Shown piece after piece: positions 26,147 through 34,815 of a stretch of 64,000 bases of DNA. Source of the DNA: Mesorhizobium loti (GTDB lineage: Bacteria > Pseudomonadota > Alphaproteobacteria > Rhizobiales > Rhizobiaceae). The translations under genes were made by a program, and so were the position numbers. Each line of letters opens with the position of its first letter. Position 1 is the first letter of the stretch. A model generated the notes under the pieces. It saw nothing but the letters and a program-made list of their open reading frames with translations. It ran no database searches and had not been told where the DNA came from. The stretch covers positions 2,705,501 through 2,769,500 of the forward strand of contig NZ_CP033334.1 of the NCBI RefSeq assembly GCF_013170705.1, given 5' to 3'.

Positions 26147-27597
26147 CACTCGCGCTGCTTCACGACCAGGCCTTCATCGATGGCGCCTGGGCCGGGGCGG
26201 ACACAGGCGCGACCTTCGAGGTTCGCAATCCGGCGACTGGCACGATTATCGCGCGCGTCGCCGATCTTGCGGCCGCCGACGTCGAGCGGGCGATCCTGGC
26301 GGCCGAGCGCGCGCTCGTGGACTGGCGCCAGCGCCCGGCCAAGGAACGGGCCAAGCTACTGCGCGCCTGGTTCGACCTGATCACCGCCCATACCGAGGAC
26401 CTTGCCCAGATGATCACGACCGAGCAGGGCAAGCCCCTCTACGAGGCACGCGGCGAGGTCGCCTTCGGCGCCTCCTTCGTCGACTGGTTCTCGGAAGAAG
26501 CCAAACGCGTCTATGGCGACGTCATCCCGTCGGCCGGTCGTGACCGGCGTTTCATCGTGTTGAAACAGCCGATCGGCGTTTGTGCTGCCATCACGCCCTG
26601 GAATTTCCCGCTGGCGATGATCACCCGCAAGGCGGCGGCCGCACTCGCCGCCGGCTGCACCATGGTCGTCAAACCCTCGGAGGAAACGCCGCTGACGGCG
26701 CTCGCAATGGCCGAGCTTGCCCGGCAGGCCGGCATTCCGGCCGGCGTGCTCAACATCGTGCCGTCGAAGGACGCCGCCGGCATCGGGCGCCTGCTCTGCG
26801 AGCATCCGGTCATCCGAAAACTCTCCTTCACCGGCTCGACAGCAGTCGGCAAGCTCCTGATGCGGCAGTGCGCCGATACGCTCAAGAAACTGTCGCTGGA
26901 ACTCGGCGGCAATGCACCGTTCATTGTCTTCGACGACGCCGACCTCGATCTCGCCGTCGCTGGTGCTATCGCCTCGAAATTCCGCAATTCCGGCCAGACC
27001 TGCGTCTGCACCAACCGCATTTATGTGCAGGACGGCATCCACGCTGCCTTCGTGGCAAAGCTGACCGAGCAGGTTGCTAGCCTGAAAGTCGGTGACGGCG
27101 CCGCGCCGGAGGTGGTGCAGGGGCCGCTCATCAACGCGAAAGCCGTGGCGAAAGTGGCGGAGCTTGTCGGCGACGCCGTGGATCGCGGAGCGCGCATCGA
27201 GACTGGCGGCAAGCCGCATGCGCTCGGCGGTACCTGGTTCGAACCGACGGTGCTGAGCGGAATGCAGGCGCCGATGCGGCTGGCTCGGGAAGAAGCCTTC
27301 GGTCCGATCGCTCCGGTCTTTCGCTTCAAGGACGAAGCGGAAGTCATCCGCCTCGCCAACGACACGCGCTACGGCCTGATGGCCTATTTTTACGCCCGTG
27401 ACGTCAACCGCATCTGGCACGTCCTCGAAGAGTTGGAGTTCGGCATGGTCGGCATCAACGAAGGCCTGATCTCCACCGAGCTTGCCCCTTTCGGTGGCAT
27501 CAAGGAAAGCGGTTTCGGCCGCGAAGGCTCCAAGTACGGCATCGAGGAATATGTGGAGCTGAAATATGCCTGCTTCGGCGGACTGAAGGTGGGGTGA
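26143..27597 (+). CDS. gabD: Succinate-semialdehyde (or glutarate-semialdehyde) dehydrogenase
   Basis: 484-residue aldehyde dehydrogenase that takes the semialdehyde made by GabT to the dicarboxylic acid. Present are ITTEQGKPLYEARGEVAFGA, a SSADH-typical segment, ITPWNFPLAMITRKAAAALA, the FTGSTAVGKLLMRQ motif, the catalytic glutamate in LSLELGGNAPF and the cysteine in FRNSGQTCVCTNRIYV (with the second cysteine characteristic of GabD). C-terminus: PFGGIKESGFGREGSKYGIE. It overlaps gabT by four bases. With LhgO nearby, glutarate semialdehyde is as plausible a substrate as succinate semialdehyde. Confidence 0.93.
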   Translation: MTLALLHDQAFIDGAWAGADTGATFEVRNPATGTIIARVADLAAADVERAILAAERALVDWRQRPAKERAKLLRAWFDLITAHTEDLAQMITTEQGKPLYEARGEVAFGASFVDWFSEEAKRVYGDVIPSAGRDRRFIVLKQPIGVCAAITPWNFPLAMITRKAAAALAAGCTMVVKPSEETPLTALAMAELARQAGIPAGVLNIVPSKDAAGIGRLLCEHPVIRKLSFTGSTAVGKLLMRQCADTLKKLSLELGGNAPFIVFDDADLDLAVAGAIASKFRNSGQTCVCTNRIYVQDGIHAAFVAKLTEQVASLKVGDGAAPEVVQGPLINAKAVAKVAELVGDAVDRGARIETGGKPHALGGTWFEPTVLSGMQAPMRLAREEAFGPIAPVFRFKDEAEVIRLANDTRYGLMAYFYARDVNRIWHVLEELEFGMVGINEGLISTELAPFGGIKESGFGREGSKYGIEEYVELKYACFGGLKVG

Positions 27598-27649
27598 GGC
27601 ATGGCGCTTATTATTCGCCAGACAGGAGCAGGGCCAGAAAGGGACTAGG

Positions 27650-28339
27650 ATGCCAGATCGAAAAGTCGCTCTCGTCGTCGGGGCCTCGCGAGGGCTGGGT
27701 CTCGGGCTCGTTCGTGCCTTCGTGTCACGCGGATGGGAAGTGATCGCGACCGTACGCAGCGCGCATGGCCACGGCGCCCTGGAAACCGTTGCCGGCGATG
27801 GGCTGGTTTCCATAGCGCACATGGACATCAACAGACCAGAAGACATAACGGCCCTTCGCAAGACGCTCACGGGGCGCGCGCTCGACGTTTTGTTCGTCAA
27901 TGCGGGCGTTGCCATCGACCCTTCCATCGCCGTGGAAATCGTCCCGACGCAGGACTTCGTGGACGTCATGGTCACGAACGCGCTTTCTCCCCTGCGCGTC
28001 ATTGGAGTGCTCCACGATCTGGTCGATCCCGAAGGCGTTGTCGCAGCGATGTCTTCGGGCATGGGCAGCATCAACGACAATGCCGGCGGCGGATGGGAGA
28101 TCTATCGCGCCAGCAAGGCGGCCCTCAATCAGATGATGAAAAGTTTCGCGATCCGCAAAGGAGACGGGCGAACCTATATCGCCATGTCGCCGGGATGGGT
28201 ACGCACGGACATGGGTGGCAATGGGGCGCCGCTCGACATAGAGACGAGCGCCGCCGGCATTGCCGAGACACTGATCGCCCGTTCGGGCGCTGGTGGCATT
28301 CATTTCGTCGATTTCCGCAACCAACCTCTTGCTTGGTAG
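27650..28339 (+). CDS. Short-chain dehydrogenase/reductase (SDR), classical type
   Basis: 229-residue SDR. The cofactor motif is VALVVGASRGLGLGLVRAFV, with arginine rather than an acidic residue after the second strand (VIATVRSAHGHG), suggesting NADP(H). LFVNAGVAIDP matches the NAG motif, and the YxxxK pair is in IYRASKAALNQMMKSF. C-terminal MSPGWVRTDMGGNGAPLDIE resembles the CsgA/YciK-type group. It starts 52 bp after gabD with AAGGGA upstream, so it may be the last gene of the run, but no specific role in lactam or GABA metabolism can be given. Confidence 0.85.
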   Translation: MPDRKVALVVGASRGLGLGLVRAFVSRGWEVIATVRSAHGHGALETVAGDGLVSIAHMDINRPEDITALRKTLTGRALDVLFVNAGVAIDPSIAVEIVPTQDFVDVMVTNALSPLRVIGVLHDLVDPEGVVAAMSSGMGSINDNAGGGWEIYRASKAALNQMMKSFAIRKGDGRTYIAMSPGWVRTDMGGNGAPLDIETSAAGIAETLIARSGAGGIHFVDFRNQPLAW

Positions 28340-28930
28340 CGCTGCGCAGAGGGAGTGACGTCGCGCGCAGTTGTTTCTGTCCACAGTGCGTCGCTCGGCC
28401 TTGCCGATCATCGTGCTCGCGCTGCTGGCTCTCATCGCTAAAAGCTTCGCCGGGCCATACCAGGCCGTTTCTTTCCGGCTAGTCTAGCGGTCGATCGGGT
28501 AACGGCCCGACTTTGCCAGATCCAGGCACGGCCAGCTTAGCGCCGCGTTTCGGTCATTCAGCTTGTCTTGGATCTTGCCGTACAGCAGACGTATTCCACG
28601 AAAACGCTGACCGATTAGCTAATGGCGAAACTTCAGGTTTTTCGTAAAACTATTGATTACACCTTCCGAAGCTCAGCGATCGGCCCGCGGGCTTTTCCGC
28701 TCGATGGGCATCATTTTTCGGACTGATCCTAAAATGTACGGACAGCGCGCGCTAAACTTGGTCGTCAAAGCCGCGTTCGCCGATCTGCTCTCCACTTTGA
28801 GCGAGCTCCGATTGCCGCGACGCTCGTAACTCGTCTTACCGTGGCCGCCCGATACTCTCGACTGGCACCGGGGGCTCGTGCCGGCCCCGAGCCGGAGCAC
28901 TCTCCGGCGGACAGGGAACGCCAGGGGCTG
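28340..28930. other. Gene-free stretch between SDR and Rieske oxygenase genes
   Basis: 591 bp with no convincing gene. Short open frames exist on both strands but match no family I know. A perfect ATTAGCTAAT palindrome lies at 28614-28623. The two flanking genes converge here, so no promoter is expected. The base composition is more mixed than in the flanking genes, suggesting old remnant DNA. Confidence 0.4.
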
Positions 28931-29992
28931 TCACAGTCCCAGTGCCGCGGCGACCCGTTCCTGGAAATACTGCACGCCCCGCTCATGCCGCCCCGAGAGC
29001 GGGCCGGAGCTATAGGCCCCTGCGGCATAGTTGCGATGCGTATCGGCGCAGATGGTGTAGTCCTCGCGTACCACGGCCAGAGTGCCTTGCACTGATTTCG
29101 CCCTGCTCTCGGATGCTTCAGCAGCGATATCGGCAAAGAAGAAATGGTAATGCTGGTCTGTGTGATGCGGTGAGGTCGGATTGATCCGGCTAACGTTCAT
29201 GCCGCCATCGAAAAGCGACAGCGTCCAGTTCGGCCACATCCAAAGCCATTTGCCGCGATAGAACAGACCGTCTTTCGGCGGTGCGGTCATCCGGACATAG
29301 CCGGGATGGGCGGTGGTCTGGAAAGCTTCGAAGTCGATGGCAGCGTAGAACGAGGGATGCGTGCCAGGGATGTGGTAGCCTTCGACGAAATTGTCGGTGT
29401 AGATCTTCCAGTTCGCCGCAAAGCTGACAGTGGCCTGATCGGTGGCGGCATAGGTCTCCAACGGCTCGTCCGCCAGTTCGGCGGGCAGAGAGCCAAGTTG
29501 ATCCAGAAGACTTTCCTTCGGGTCGAGTGCCGCGAAGAGCAGCCCGCGCCATTCGGACAACTGCACCGTCTCCAGCGGCCAGTCTTCGGCGATGATCGCG
29601 GGATCCTTGCCATACCATGGGGCCTGCACCAGCCGTCCGGTGTCGGCAAAGGACCATTTGTGATAGGGACAAACGATCAACCCACATTTGCCCGTGCCAT
29701 CGGCCAGAAGTTTCGCACCCCGGTGGCGGCAGACGTTCTTAAATCCGCGCAAGGTCCCGTCCCGGCCCCGGATGGCGAAGATCGGCGTGCCGGCGATGTC
29801 GATGGCAAGGTATTGACCTGATGTCGCGACCGAGGCGACAGGCCCCATGAACTGCCAGGTGTGCGCGAAGATATTGCACCGCTCCTGCTGCCAGATATCA
29901 TCGCGGACATAGAGCGACGGGTCCAAGTTCAGGTATTGCACGGGCGGAGTGTCGAGTGGCGGGTGGTCGGGTCGCAAGGTATCTGGCGTCAT
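28931..29992 (-). CDS. Rieske non-haem iron oxygenase, alpha subunit (betaine/carnitine monooxygenase-like)
   Basis: 353-residue oxygenase component. The Rieske cluster ligands are C88-x-H90 (NVCRHRGAK) and C108-xx-H111 (IVCPYHKWSF). The mononuclear iron site is in WKIYTDNFVEGYHIPGTHPS with H207 and H212. Overall length and the DNFVEGYHIPGTH pattern place it with choline, carnitine, glycine betaine and stachydrine monooxygenases, which hydroxylate an N-methyl or adjacent carbon and release an aldehyde. No reductase gene is adjacent, so electrons must come from elsewhere. It is transcribed alone, convergent to the SDR gene. The precise substrate is open. Confidence 0.9.
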   Translation of the reverse strand: MTPDTLRPDHPPLDTPPVQYLNLDPSLYVRDDIWQQERCNIFAHTWQFMGPVASVATSGQYLAIDIAGTPIFAIRGRDGTLRGFKNVCRHRGAKLLADGTGKCGLIVCPYHKWSFADTGRLVQAPWYGKDPAIIAEDWPLETVQLSEWRGLLFAALDPKESLLDQLGSLPAELADEPLETYAATDQATVSFAANWKIYTDNFVEGYHIPGTHPSFYAAIDFEAFQTTAHPGYVRMTAPPKDGLFYRGKWLWMWPNWTLSLFDGGMNVSRINPTSPHHTDQHYHFFFADIAAEASESRAKSVQGTLAVVREDYTICADTHRNYAAGAYSSGPLSGRHERGVQYFQERVAAALGL

Positions 29993-30152
29993 AGGCTAAC
30001 CTCCAGTTGCGGCAATCCTGTCGTAAGCGGGGCGACATCGCAAGGGAACTGGCTCTGCTGCGCACAGCCTGTAAGCCAGCGTGCAATTTTGCTCTAACGC
30101 AGATTTGCTGGAGTTGCGGTTCATCTCCGACACTGAAATCGTTTCTGAAATC

Positions 30153-30329
30153 ATGCTGTCCATCGATGGCTCGGCGCGGGGCGAGGAATCGCTTGCCTAT
30201 AACCGGTATACTGGGCCGGAATTCATGGAATGGCTGGCGCAGAAGAGCACCCAGCCGCATCGTACACTGATCGGCCGCAAGACTCTTGATGCTTTGAGCG
30301 GCGTACCCGAAGCCTATCAGGATGACGAA
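30153..30329 (+). pseudogene. Dihydrofolate reductase-like (RibD C-terminal fold) fragment
   Basis: About 59 codons resembling the N-terminal part of small DHFR-family proteins: MLSIDGSARGEESLAYNRY, GPEFMEWLAQ and LIGRKTLDALSGVPE. The LSIDG and GRKT motifs are the recognisable parts. Before base 30153 the frame has no similarity I recognise, and after AYQDDEG it continues directly into EAL-domain sequence. The remaining two thirds of the protein are missing. This identification rests on short motifs and is tentative. Confidence 0.5.
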
Positions 30330-30449
30330 GGCGTCGAGACGGACGAGCAGCTTGCCCTCCTGCACGACAACCATTGCGACGAAATACAGGGCCATCACTT
30401 CAGCAAACTGATCAAGTCGAAGGCCATCGAGGATTTGCTCGCAGCCAGA
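30330..30449 (+). pseudogene. C-terminal fragment of an EAL-domain (c-di-GMP phosphodiesterase) protein
   Basis: GVETDEQLALLHDNHCDEIQ followed by GHHFSKLIKSKAIEDLL matches the last 40 residues of EAL domains, where GVET..Q...L....CD..QG..FS is highly conserved. The catalytic EAL part is absent. It is joined in frame to the DHFR-like fragment, and the open frame runs to 30737 with no further recognisable sequence. It is therefore a deletion product, not a functional phosphodiesterase. The 163 bp after it, up to the MocR stop, hold nothing I recognise. Confidence 0.65.
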
Positions 30450-30612
30450 ATGCCGTGCCTTAACCAATTACAAATCCGCGCCAAGGCGCGGACGCGCTTC
30501 GTACATGACTGTGCGGAGCCTTTCCGCGCGGCGGTCGATGGCGTCATCGGTCCATTCGTGGCGGCACCAATGCCATGTGGGCGCCGGGCACCTGTTGTGC
30601 CGATGCCCAAGA

Positions 30613-32010
30613 CTAGGAGAGTTTTCGCAGCAAAAAGTCGAAAAATCTTTCGTCATCCGCCCGTGAGACATTTATGCGGATCCCGGCGGCCATTGGACTC
30701 TGTTTGTCGACGCAAAAGACGCTTCCAGGCGCTATGAAAATGCTTTCCTTGGCGCCCAGTCGGGCGAGTTCTATGTCGTCGATCCCTCCGGGCAGCATGA
30801 GATAGAGGTAGTAGCCACCGCCATTGCCGGCGAAAATCGAATAACCATTCCGGCTGAGCGCTGAATGCACGCGAGTTGCTGCCGTCTCGATGCGTTGGGC
30901 AAGGCGCTTGAGGTGGCGATCATAGTGGCCTTCCGATGTCAGGCGGTGAAGGAGCCGTTCTACGTGGCCAGAACTGTTCACTGTTGTCAGCATCTTGAGT
31001 TCTGCAAGTGCGGCGACCTTGTCGGCGCGGCCTGCGATATGGCCTGACCTCAAGCTCGCGGACAGGGTCTTGGAAAAGGTGCCGATCGAAATCACGTGGT
31101 TGAGTTGGTCGAGCGTTGCAAGCCGATTGGGAGGAACGAGGGAGAGATCCGCAAAAGGATCATCCTCGATGATGGTTACGTTGTGCTTCGCCGCAACCGT
31201 GAGAATAGAGTGCGCGACAGACAGACTGATGGAGCCGCCGGTTGGGTTGTGGCCGATTGACTGCGTGAAGAACAGTTTCGGCCGTTCCACCGAAACCTTC
31301 TCTGCAAAGTCTTCGATATCTGGTCCGTCAGGCAGGCGCCGGACGCCAATGACTCGGACCTGCGCCAATTTGAGCTTGGCAAAGAGAGGGTAATATCCGG
31401 GCTCATCAACGAGCACGACGTCGCCAGGTGCCAGGAACGCCCGAACGACAAGATCGAGCGCATGATTGGCACCGAACGTGAGCAGGATTTCCTTTTCAGT
31501 GGCTTGAATGTGTTGGTTCACCAGGCGTCGCGCAATCTGCTGCCGCAGAGGAGGAAAGCCCCAGGCGGACCCGTAGGCGTCCGCCCCCGGGGAAGGGCCT
31601 CGACCGAACAACCCAAGATGACGCCTTATCTCGGACTCCTCGGTCCATGCCGGGGGCGGGCGGCCGTCACCAACTCGAATCTCGAAACTCTCCTCCAATT
31701 GCGCATTGAGAAGCGAAGCGATGTCGACGGCTTCCGATACGTGCTTTGGCCTCGTTCCGTTCGTTTGCGCAGTCTTGCTGACCGTGAATCCGGACCGTGC
31801 CTTCGGCGTCACATGACCGGATGCGGCCAATCTTTCGTAAGCCTCGACAATGGTGTTCTTCGACACGCCGTATTCGCGGGCCGCATTCCTGATCGAAGGG
31901 AGCTTGCTTCCTGGCGCCCGGTTGCCCGACGCAATGTCCTGGACCAGCCGCGCTGCGACATTCTCCGCAAGAGTTTCACCGGATTTGCCGCTTGGATTTG
32001 TCGCCCTCAA
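30613..32010 (-). CDS. MocR-family (GntR-HTH plus aminotransferase-like) regulator
   Basis: 465-residue regulator. Residues 11-75 form a GntR winged helix (KLPSIRNAAREYGVSKNTIV). A linker leads to a fold-type I aminotransferase domain (about 110-465) with FGANHALDLVVRAFL, HNPTGGSISLS, IIEDDPFADLS and the PLP lysine K314 in ISIGTFSKTLSASL. Such proteins bind PLP adducts of an amino compound and switch the divergent operon. A perfect inverted repeat lies 15-48 bp upstream of its own start, between it and the HMG-CoA reductase operon, so autoregulation and control of that operon are both likely. The effector amine is unknown. Confidence 0.92.
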   Translation of the reverse strand: MRATNPSGKSGETLAENVAARLVQDIASGNRAPGSKLPSIRNAAREYGVSKNTIVEAYERLAASGHVTPKARSGFTVSKTAQTNGTRPKHVSEAVDIASLLNAQLEESFEIRVGDGRPPPAWTEESEIRRHLGLFGRGPSPGADAYGSAWGFPPLRQQIARRLVNQHIQATEKEILLTFGANHALDLVVRAFLAPGDVVLVDEPGYYPLFAKLKLAQVRVIGVRRLPDGPDIEDFAEKVSVERPKLFFTQSIGHNPTGGSISLSVAHSILTVAAKHNVTIIEDDPFADLSLVPPNRLATLDQLNHVISIGTFSKTLSASLRSGHIAGRADKVAALAELKMLTTVNSSGHVERLLHRLTSEGHYDRHLKRLAQRIETAATRVHSALSRNGYSIFAGNGGGYYLYLMLPGGIDDIELARLGAKESIFIAPGSVFCVDKQSPMAAGIRINVSRADDERFFDFLLRKLS

Positions 32011-32024
32011 CGTCGCCTCCTATG

Positions 32025-32058
32025 GGTACAGATTCAGACAAATTCTGCAATCTGTACC
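32025..32058. promoter_or_regulatory. Probable MocR operator: perfect 10-bp inverted repeat
   Basis: GGTACAGATT (32025-32034) and AATCTGTACC (32049-32058) are exact reverse complements separated by 14 bp. The arms are about 24 bp apart centre to centre, a bit over two helical turns, as expected for a dimeric regulator. The site is in the 118-bp divergent gap between the MocR gene and the HMG-CoA reductase gene. The sequence is directly visible; the binding protein is inferred from position. Confidence 0.65.
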
Positions 32059-32128
32059 TTTCGAGAGATGGTAACAATGATCATGCTTGTTTCAAGAAGA
32101 AAAATTACACATCGCGTGGGAGGCGCCT

Positions 32129-33448
32129 GTGACCGATACAGAAAACGGCAGAACGCGTTCCGCCATAAATTCGCGCATCGAGAACCTGCGGAATCTCTCA
32201 CCAGCTGAGAGACTTGGCCGGGTGGGCGATGTGATGTCGCTCACCGATACCGAACGCAGCGTTTTTGCAGGCGGCGGCCTCCCGATTGCGCTGGCCGATG
32301 GCATGATCGAGAACGTCATTGGGACATTTGAGCTGCCGATCGGCGTGGCCACAAATTTTACAATCAATGGCCGAGATTACCTGATTCCGATGGCCGTCGA
32401 AGAGCCATCGGTCGTGGCAGCAGCGTCGTACATGGCCCGTCTTGCCCGCAAGAGTGGTGGCTTCTTCACCTCGAGCACCGGACCGATCATGCGGGCACAG
32501 GTGCAAGTTCTTGAAGTGCGCGACCCGCACGGCGCGCGGGCCCGCATCCTGAGGGAACGAGAGGCGATCATTGCCGCTGCAAATGTCAAGGACAAGGTCC
32601 TGATATCGCTTGGCGGAGGGTGCCGCGATATCGAAGTACATGTGTTTGATCAGACGGCTGCCGGCCCCATGGTTGTCGTTCATCTGATCGTCGATGTGCG
32701 TGATGCCATGGGCGCAAACACGGTCAATACGATGGCTGAAGCCGTCGCGCCGATGATTGAAGCGATAAGCGGCGGCGTGGTGCGGCTGCGCATTCTGTCA
32801 AACTTTGCCGATCTTCGCATCGCCCGCGCAATGGTAACGGTCGCCCCCGAAACGCTGCAGACCGACGAGTACAAGGGTGATCGTATCGCCCGCGGCATTG
32901 TCGAAGCATGTGCCCTTGCGATCGTCGACCCCTACCGCGCCGCCACCCACAACAAGGGCATCATGAACGGCATCGACCCCATTGTGGTCGCCACTGGCAA
33001 TGACTGGCGCGCCATAGAAGCGGGCGCGCATGTATGGGCTTCGCGCTCAGGCCGCTACACCTCGCTGTCGACATGGGAAATCGATGCCAAAGGCCATCTT
33101 GTCGGTACTCTGGAAATGCCCATGGCTCTGGGCCTTGTGGGTGGTGCTACAAAGACCCATCCGGCAGCCCGTGCCGCCCTCAAGGTCCTGGGCGTCGAGA
33201 GTGCTCAGGAACTTGCCGAGGTGGCGGTGGCAGTTGGGCTCTCGCAGAACATGGGAGCGTTGCGTGCATTGGCCACCGAGGGCATCCAGCGAGGCCATAT
33301 GGCGCTGCACGCCCGCAACATCGCAATTGTGGCCGGCGCAACCGGTGATGAGATCGACAGAGTGGCGTCGACGCTGTCAGCGAATGATGACGTGCGCGTC
33401 GATCGCGCCAAGGATGTACTTGAGCTGATCAGGGCGGAAAAGGTCTGA
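32129..33448 (+). CDS. mvaA: Hydroxymethylglutaryl-CoA reductase, degradative (class II)
   Basis: 439-residue class II HMG-CoA reductase, the type that in Pseudomonas mevalonii oxidises mevalonate to HMG-CoA with NAD. All catalytic landmarks are present: the glutamate in [18 protein letters not shown], the substrate loop [18 protein letters not shown], the lysine in [15 protein letters not shown], the aspartate in [13 protein letters not shown] and the histidine in [15 protein letters not shown]. The GTG at 32129 has GGGAGG at 32118-32123; a TTG-started extension from 32087 is less likely. It is the first gene of the operon, divergent from the MocR gene. Alphaproteobacteria normally use the MEP route for isoprenoids, so a degradative role fits. 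Confidence 0.93.
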   Translation: MTDTENGRTRSAINSRIENLRNLSPAERLGRVGDVMSLTDTERSVFAGGGLPIALADGMIENVIGTFELPIGVATNFTINGRDYLIPMAVEEPSVVAAASYMARLARKSGGFFTSSTGPIMRAQVQVLEVRDPHGARARILREREAIIAAANVKDKVLISLGGGCRDIEVHVFDQTAAGPMVVVHLIVDVRDAMGANTVNTMAEAVAPMIEAISGGVVRLRILSNFADLRIARAMVTVAPETLQTDEYKGDRIARGIVEACALAIVDPYRAATHNKGIMNGIDPIVVATGNDWRAIEAGAHVWASRSGRYTSLSTWEIDAKGHLVGTLEMPMALGLVGGATKTHPAARAALKVLGVESAQELAEVAVAVGLSQNMGALRALATEGIQRGHMALHARNIAIVAGATGDEIDRVASTLSANDDVRVDRAKDVLELIRAEKV

Positions 33449-33576
33449 GATCGTGCGATACCGCGATGCTGAAAAATCATTTGCGGTCGGTCGGCGATGC
33501 GGCGACCGGCAATGTTCATTGCGCGATCCAAAAATCCGGGCAGATATCTCCCAGGCCTGTTTTCCGGGAGAATGAC

Positions 33577-34815
33577 GTGACCGAAACACTTCAGAATGAC
33601 GCGATTCCAACACGGACGGGCCCCCTGAGCGGGTTGACTGTTCTCGACATCACACGTGTCGTCGCCGGCCCGTTCTGCTCGATGTTGCTGGCTGACCTTG
33701 GTGCGACCGTGATCAAGGTAGAGCATCCGGACGAGCCGGACTACGCGCGTGGCTTCCCGCCTTTCGTCGGCGAAGAGAGAGAGGAACTCAGCGCATTTTT
33801 TTCGCAGTTCAACCGCAACAAGCTCGGAATTACGATCAATCTCAAATCCGCTGAAGGTAAGGCGCTTTTAAAAAAGCTCGTACGCCGAGCCGACGTCCTG
33901 GTCGAGAATTTTCGACCGGGAACCATGGACAAGCTGGATCTCGGATACGAGGTGCTCAAAGCCGAAAACCGCAAGCTGATCTATACCGCGATCAGCGGTT
34001 ATGGTCGCAACGGCCCAAACGCGTCAAAGCCTGCCTATGACAACACCGGGCAGGCTTCAGGCGGGTTGTGGTCGATGAACGGCTACGCGGACCGGCCTCC
34101 GGTTCGCGTGGGCACCATTATCGGCGACCTCGCGGCGTCCTTGTATGCTGCCATAGGCACTCTTGCCGCCCTGCGCGAGGCGGAAAAAAGCGGCCTCGGA
34201 CAGGTGGTTGACGTCTCACAGCAGGACTCTGTGCTTACGCTGACGGAAAATGCCGTTGTCCGCTACACGGCGAAGAACGAGATCGCGTCACCACTGGGCA
34301 ATGAACATCCCTTCGTGCGCCCCTACGGCCAGTTCCCCTGCAAGGATGGTTACGTGTTCTTCGGCGGCTACACGGACAAGTTCTGGGCCATCACATGTGC
34401 TCTGTTCGGCGAGCCGGACAAGGCGTGCGACCCTGCGATCGACACGATGGAGAAGCGCTTCGATCCAAGAGTGGCGGAGACGAAGGTCAATCCGCTGCTT
34501 AACCGCTGGTTCAGCCGCTACACCAAGGCCGAACTGGAGGAAATTGCGGGCGACAAGATCCCGCTGAGCGCGATCAAGACCATTGCGGAAGTCGTCGAGG
34601 ATCCGCACATCGCCGCGCGGAACATGATCGTCAAAGTTCCAATTGCCGGCAAACTTATCGGCATGTTTGGGCTGCCGATAAAGCTTTCGGGAGCGGTTGA
34701 GGCCGCGCCCCAATCGGCGCCCGCGCCGGGAGAGCACAATGAACTGATCCTTGGGAAATTGGCAGGCCTTTCTCCAGAGGAACTGCATGCGCTCAAGGCC
34801 GGGGGAGTGATCTAG
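33577..34815 (+). CDS. Family III CoA-transferase (CaiB/BaiF type)
   Basis: 412-residue CoA-transferase. Opening LSGLTVLDITRVVAGPFCSM followed by LADLGATVIKVEHPD is the family hallmark, and VLVENFRPGTMDKLDLGYE and IYTAISGYGRNGPNASKPAY follow. The catalytic aspartate is in GTIIGDLAASLYAAIG. The GTG at 33577 has GGGAG six bases upstream; an ATG at 33466 is in frame but has no site. The stop is directly adjacent to the hydratase ATG. It probably activates an imported branched acid (mevalonate, 3-methylglutaconate or HMG) with CoA from another acyl-CoA; donor and acceptor are inferred only from neighbours. Confidence 0.88.
   Translation: MTETLQNDAIPTRTGPLSGLTVLDITRVVAGPFCSMLLADLGATVIKVEHPDEPDYARGFPPFVGEEREELSAFFSQFNRNKLGITINLKSAEGKALLKKLVRRADVLVENFRPGTMDKLDLGYEVLKAENRKLIYTAISGYGRNGPNASKPAYDNTGQASGGLWSMNGYADRPPVRVGTIIGDLAASLYAAIGTLAALREAEKSGLGQVVDVSQQDSVLTLTENAVVRYTAKNEIASPLGNEHPFVRPYGQFPCKDGYVFFGGYTDKFWAITCALFGEPDKACDPAIDTMEKRFDPRVAETKVNPLLNRWFSRYTKAELEEIAGDKIPLSAIKTIAEVVEDPHIAARNMIVKVPIAGKLIGMFGLPIKLSGAVEAAPQSAPAPGEHNELILGKLAGLSPEELHALKAGGVI

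Noticed and set aside
28340..28930. Possible insertion-sequence remnant between SDR and Rieske genes
   Set aside because: No terminal inverted repeats, target duplications or DDE-type motif could be found in any frame.
30450..30612. Minus-strand frame with an EWTDDAIDRRAERLRTV-like sequence, thought of as a transposase piece
   Set aside because: Only about 45 codons and no motif I can tie to a known transposase or integrase.
32129..33448. Biosynthetic mevalonate pathway
   Set aside because: No HMG-CoA synthase, mevalonate kinase or related kinases are present; class II type and HMG-CoA lyase point to breakdown.
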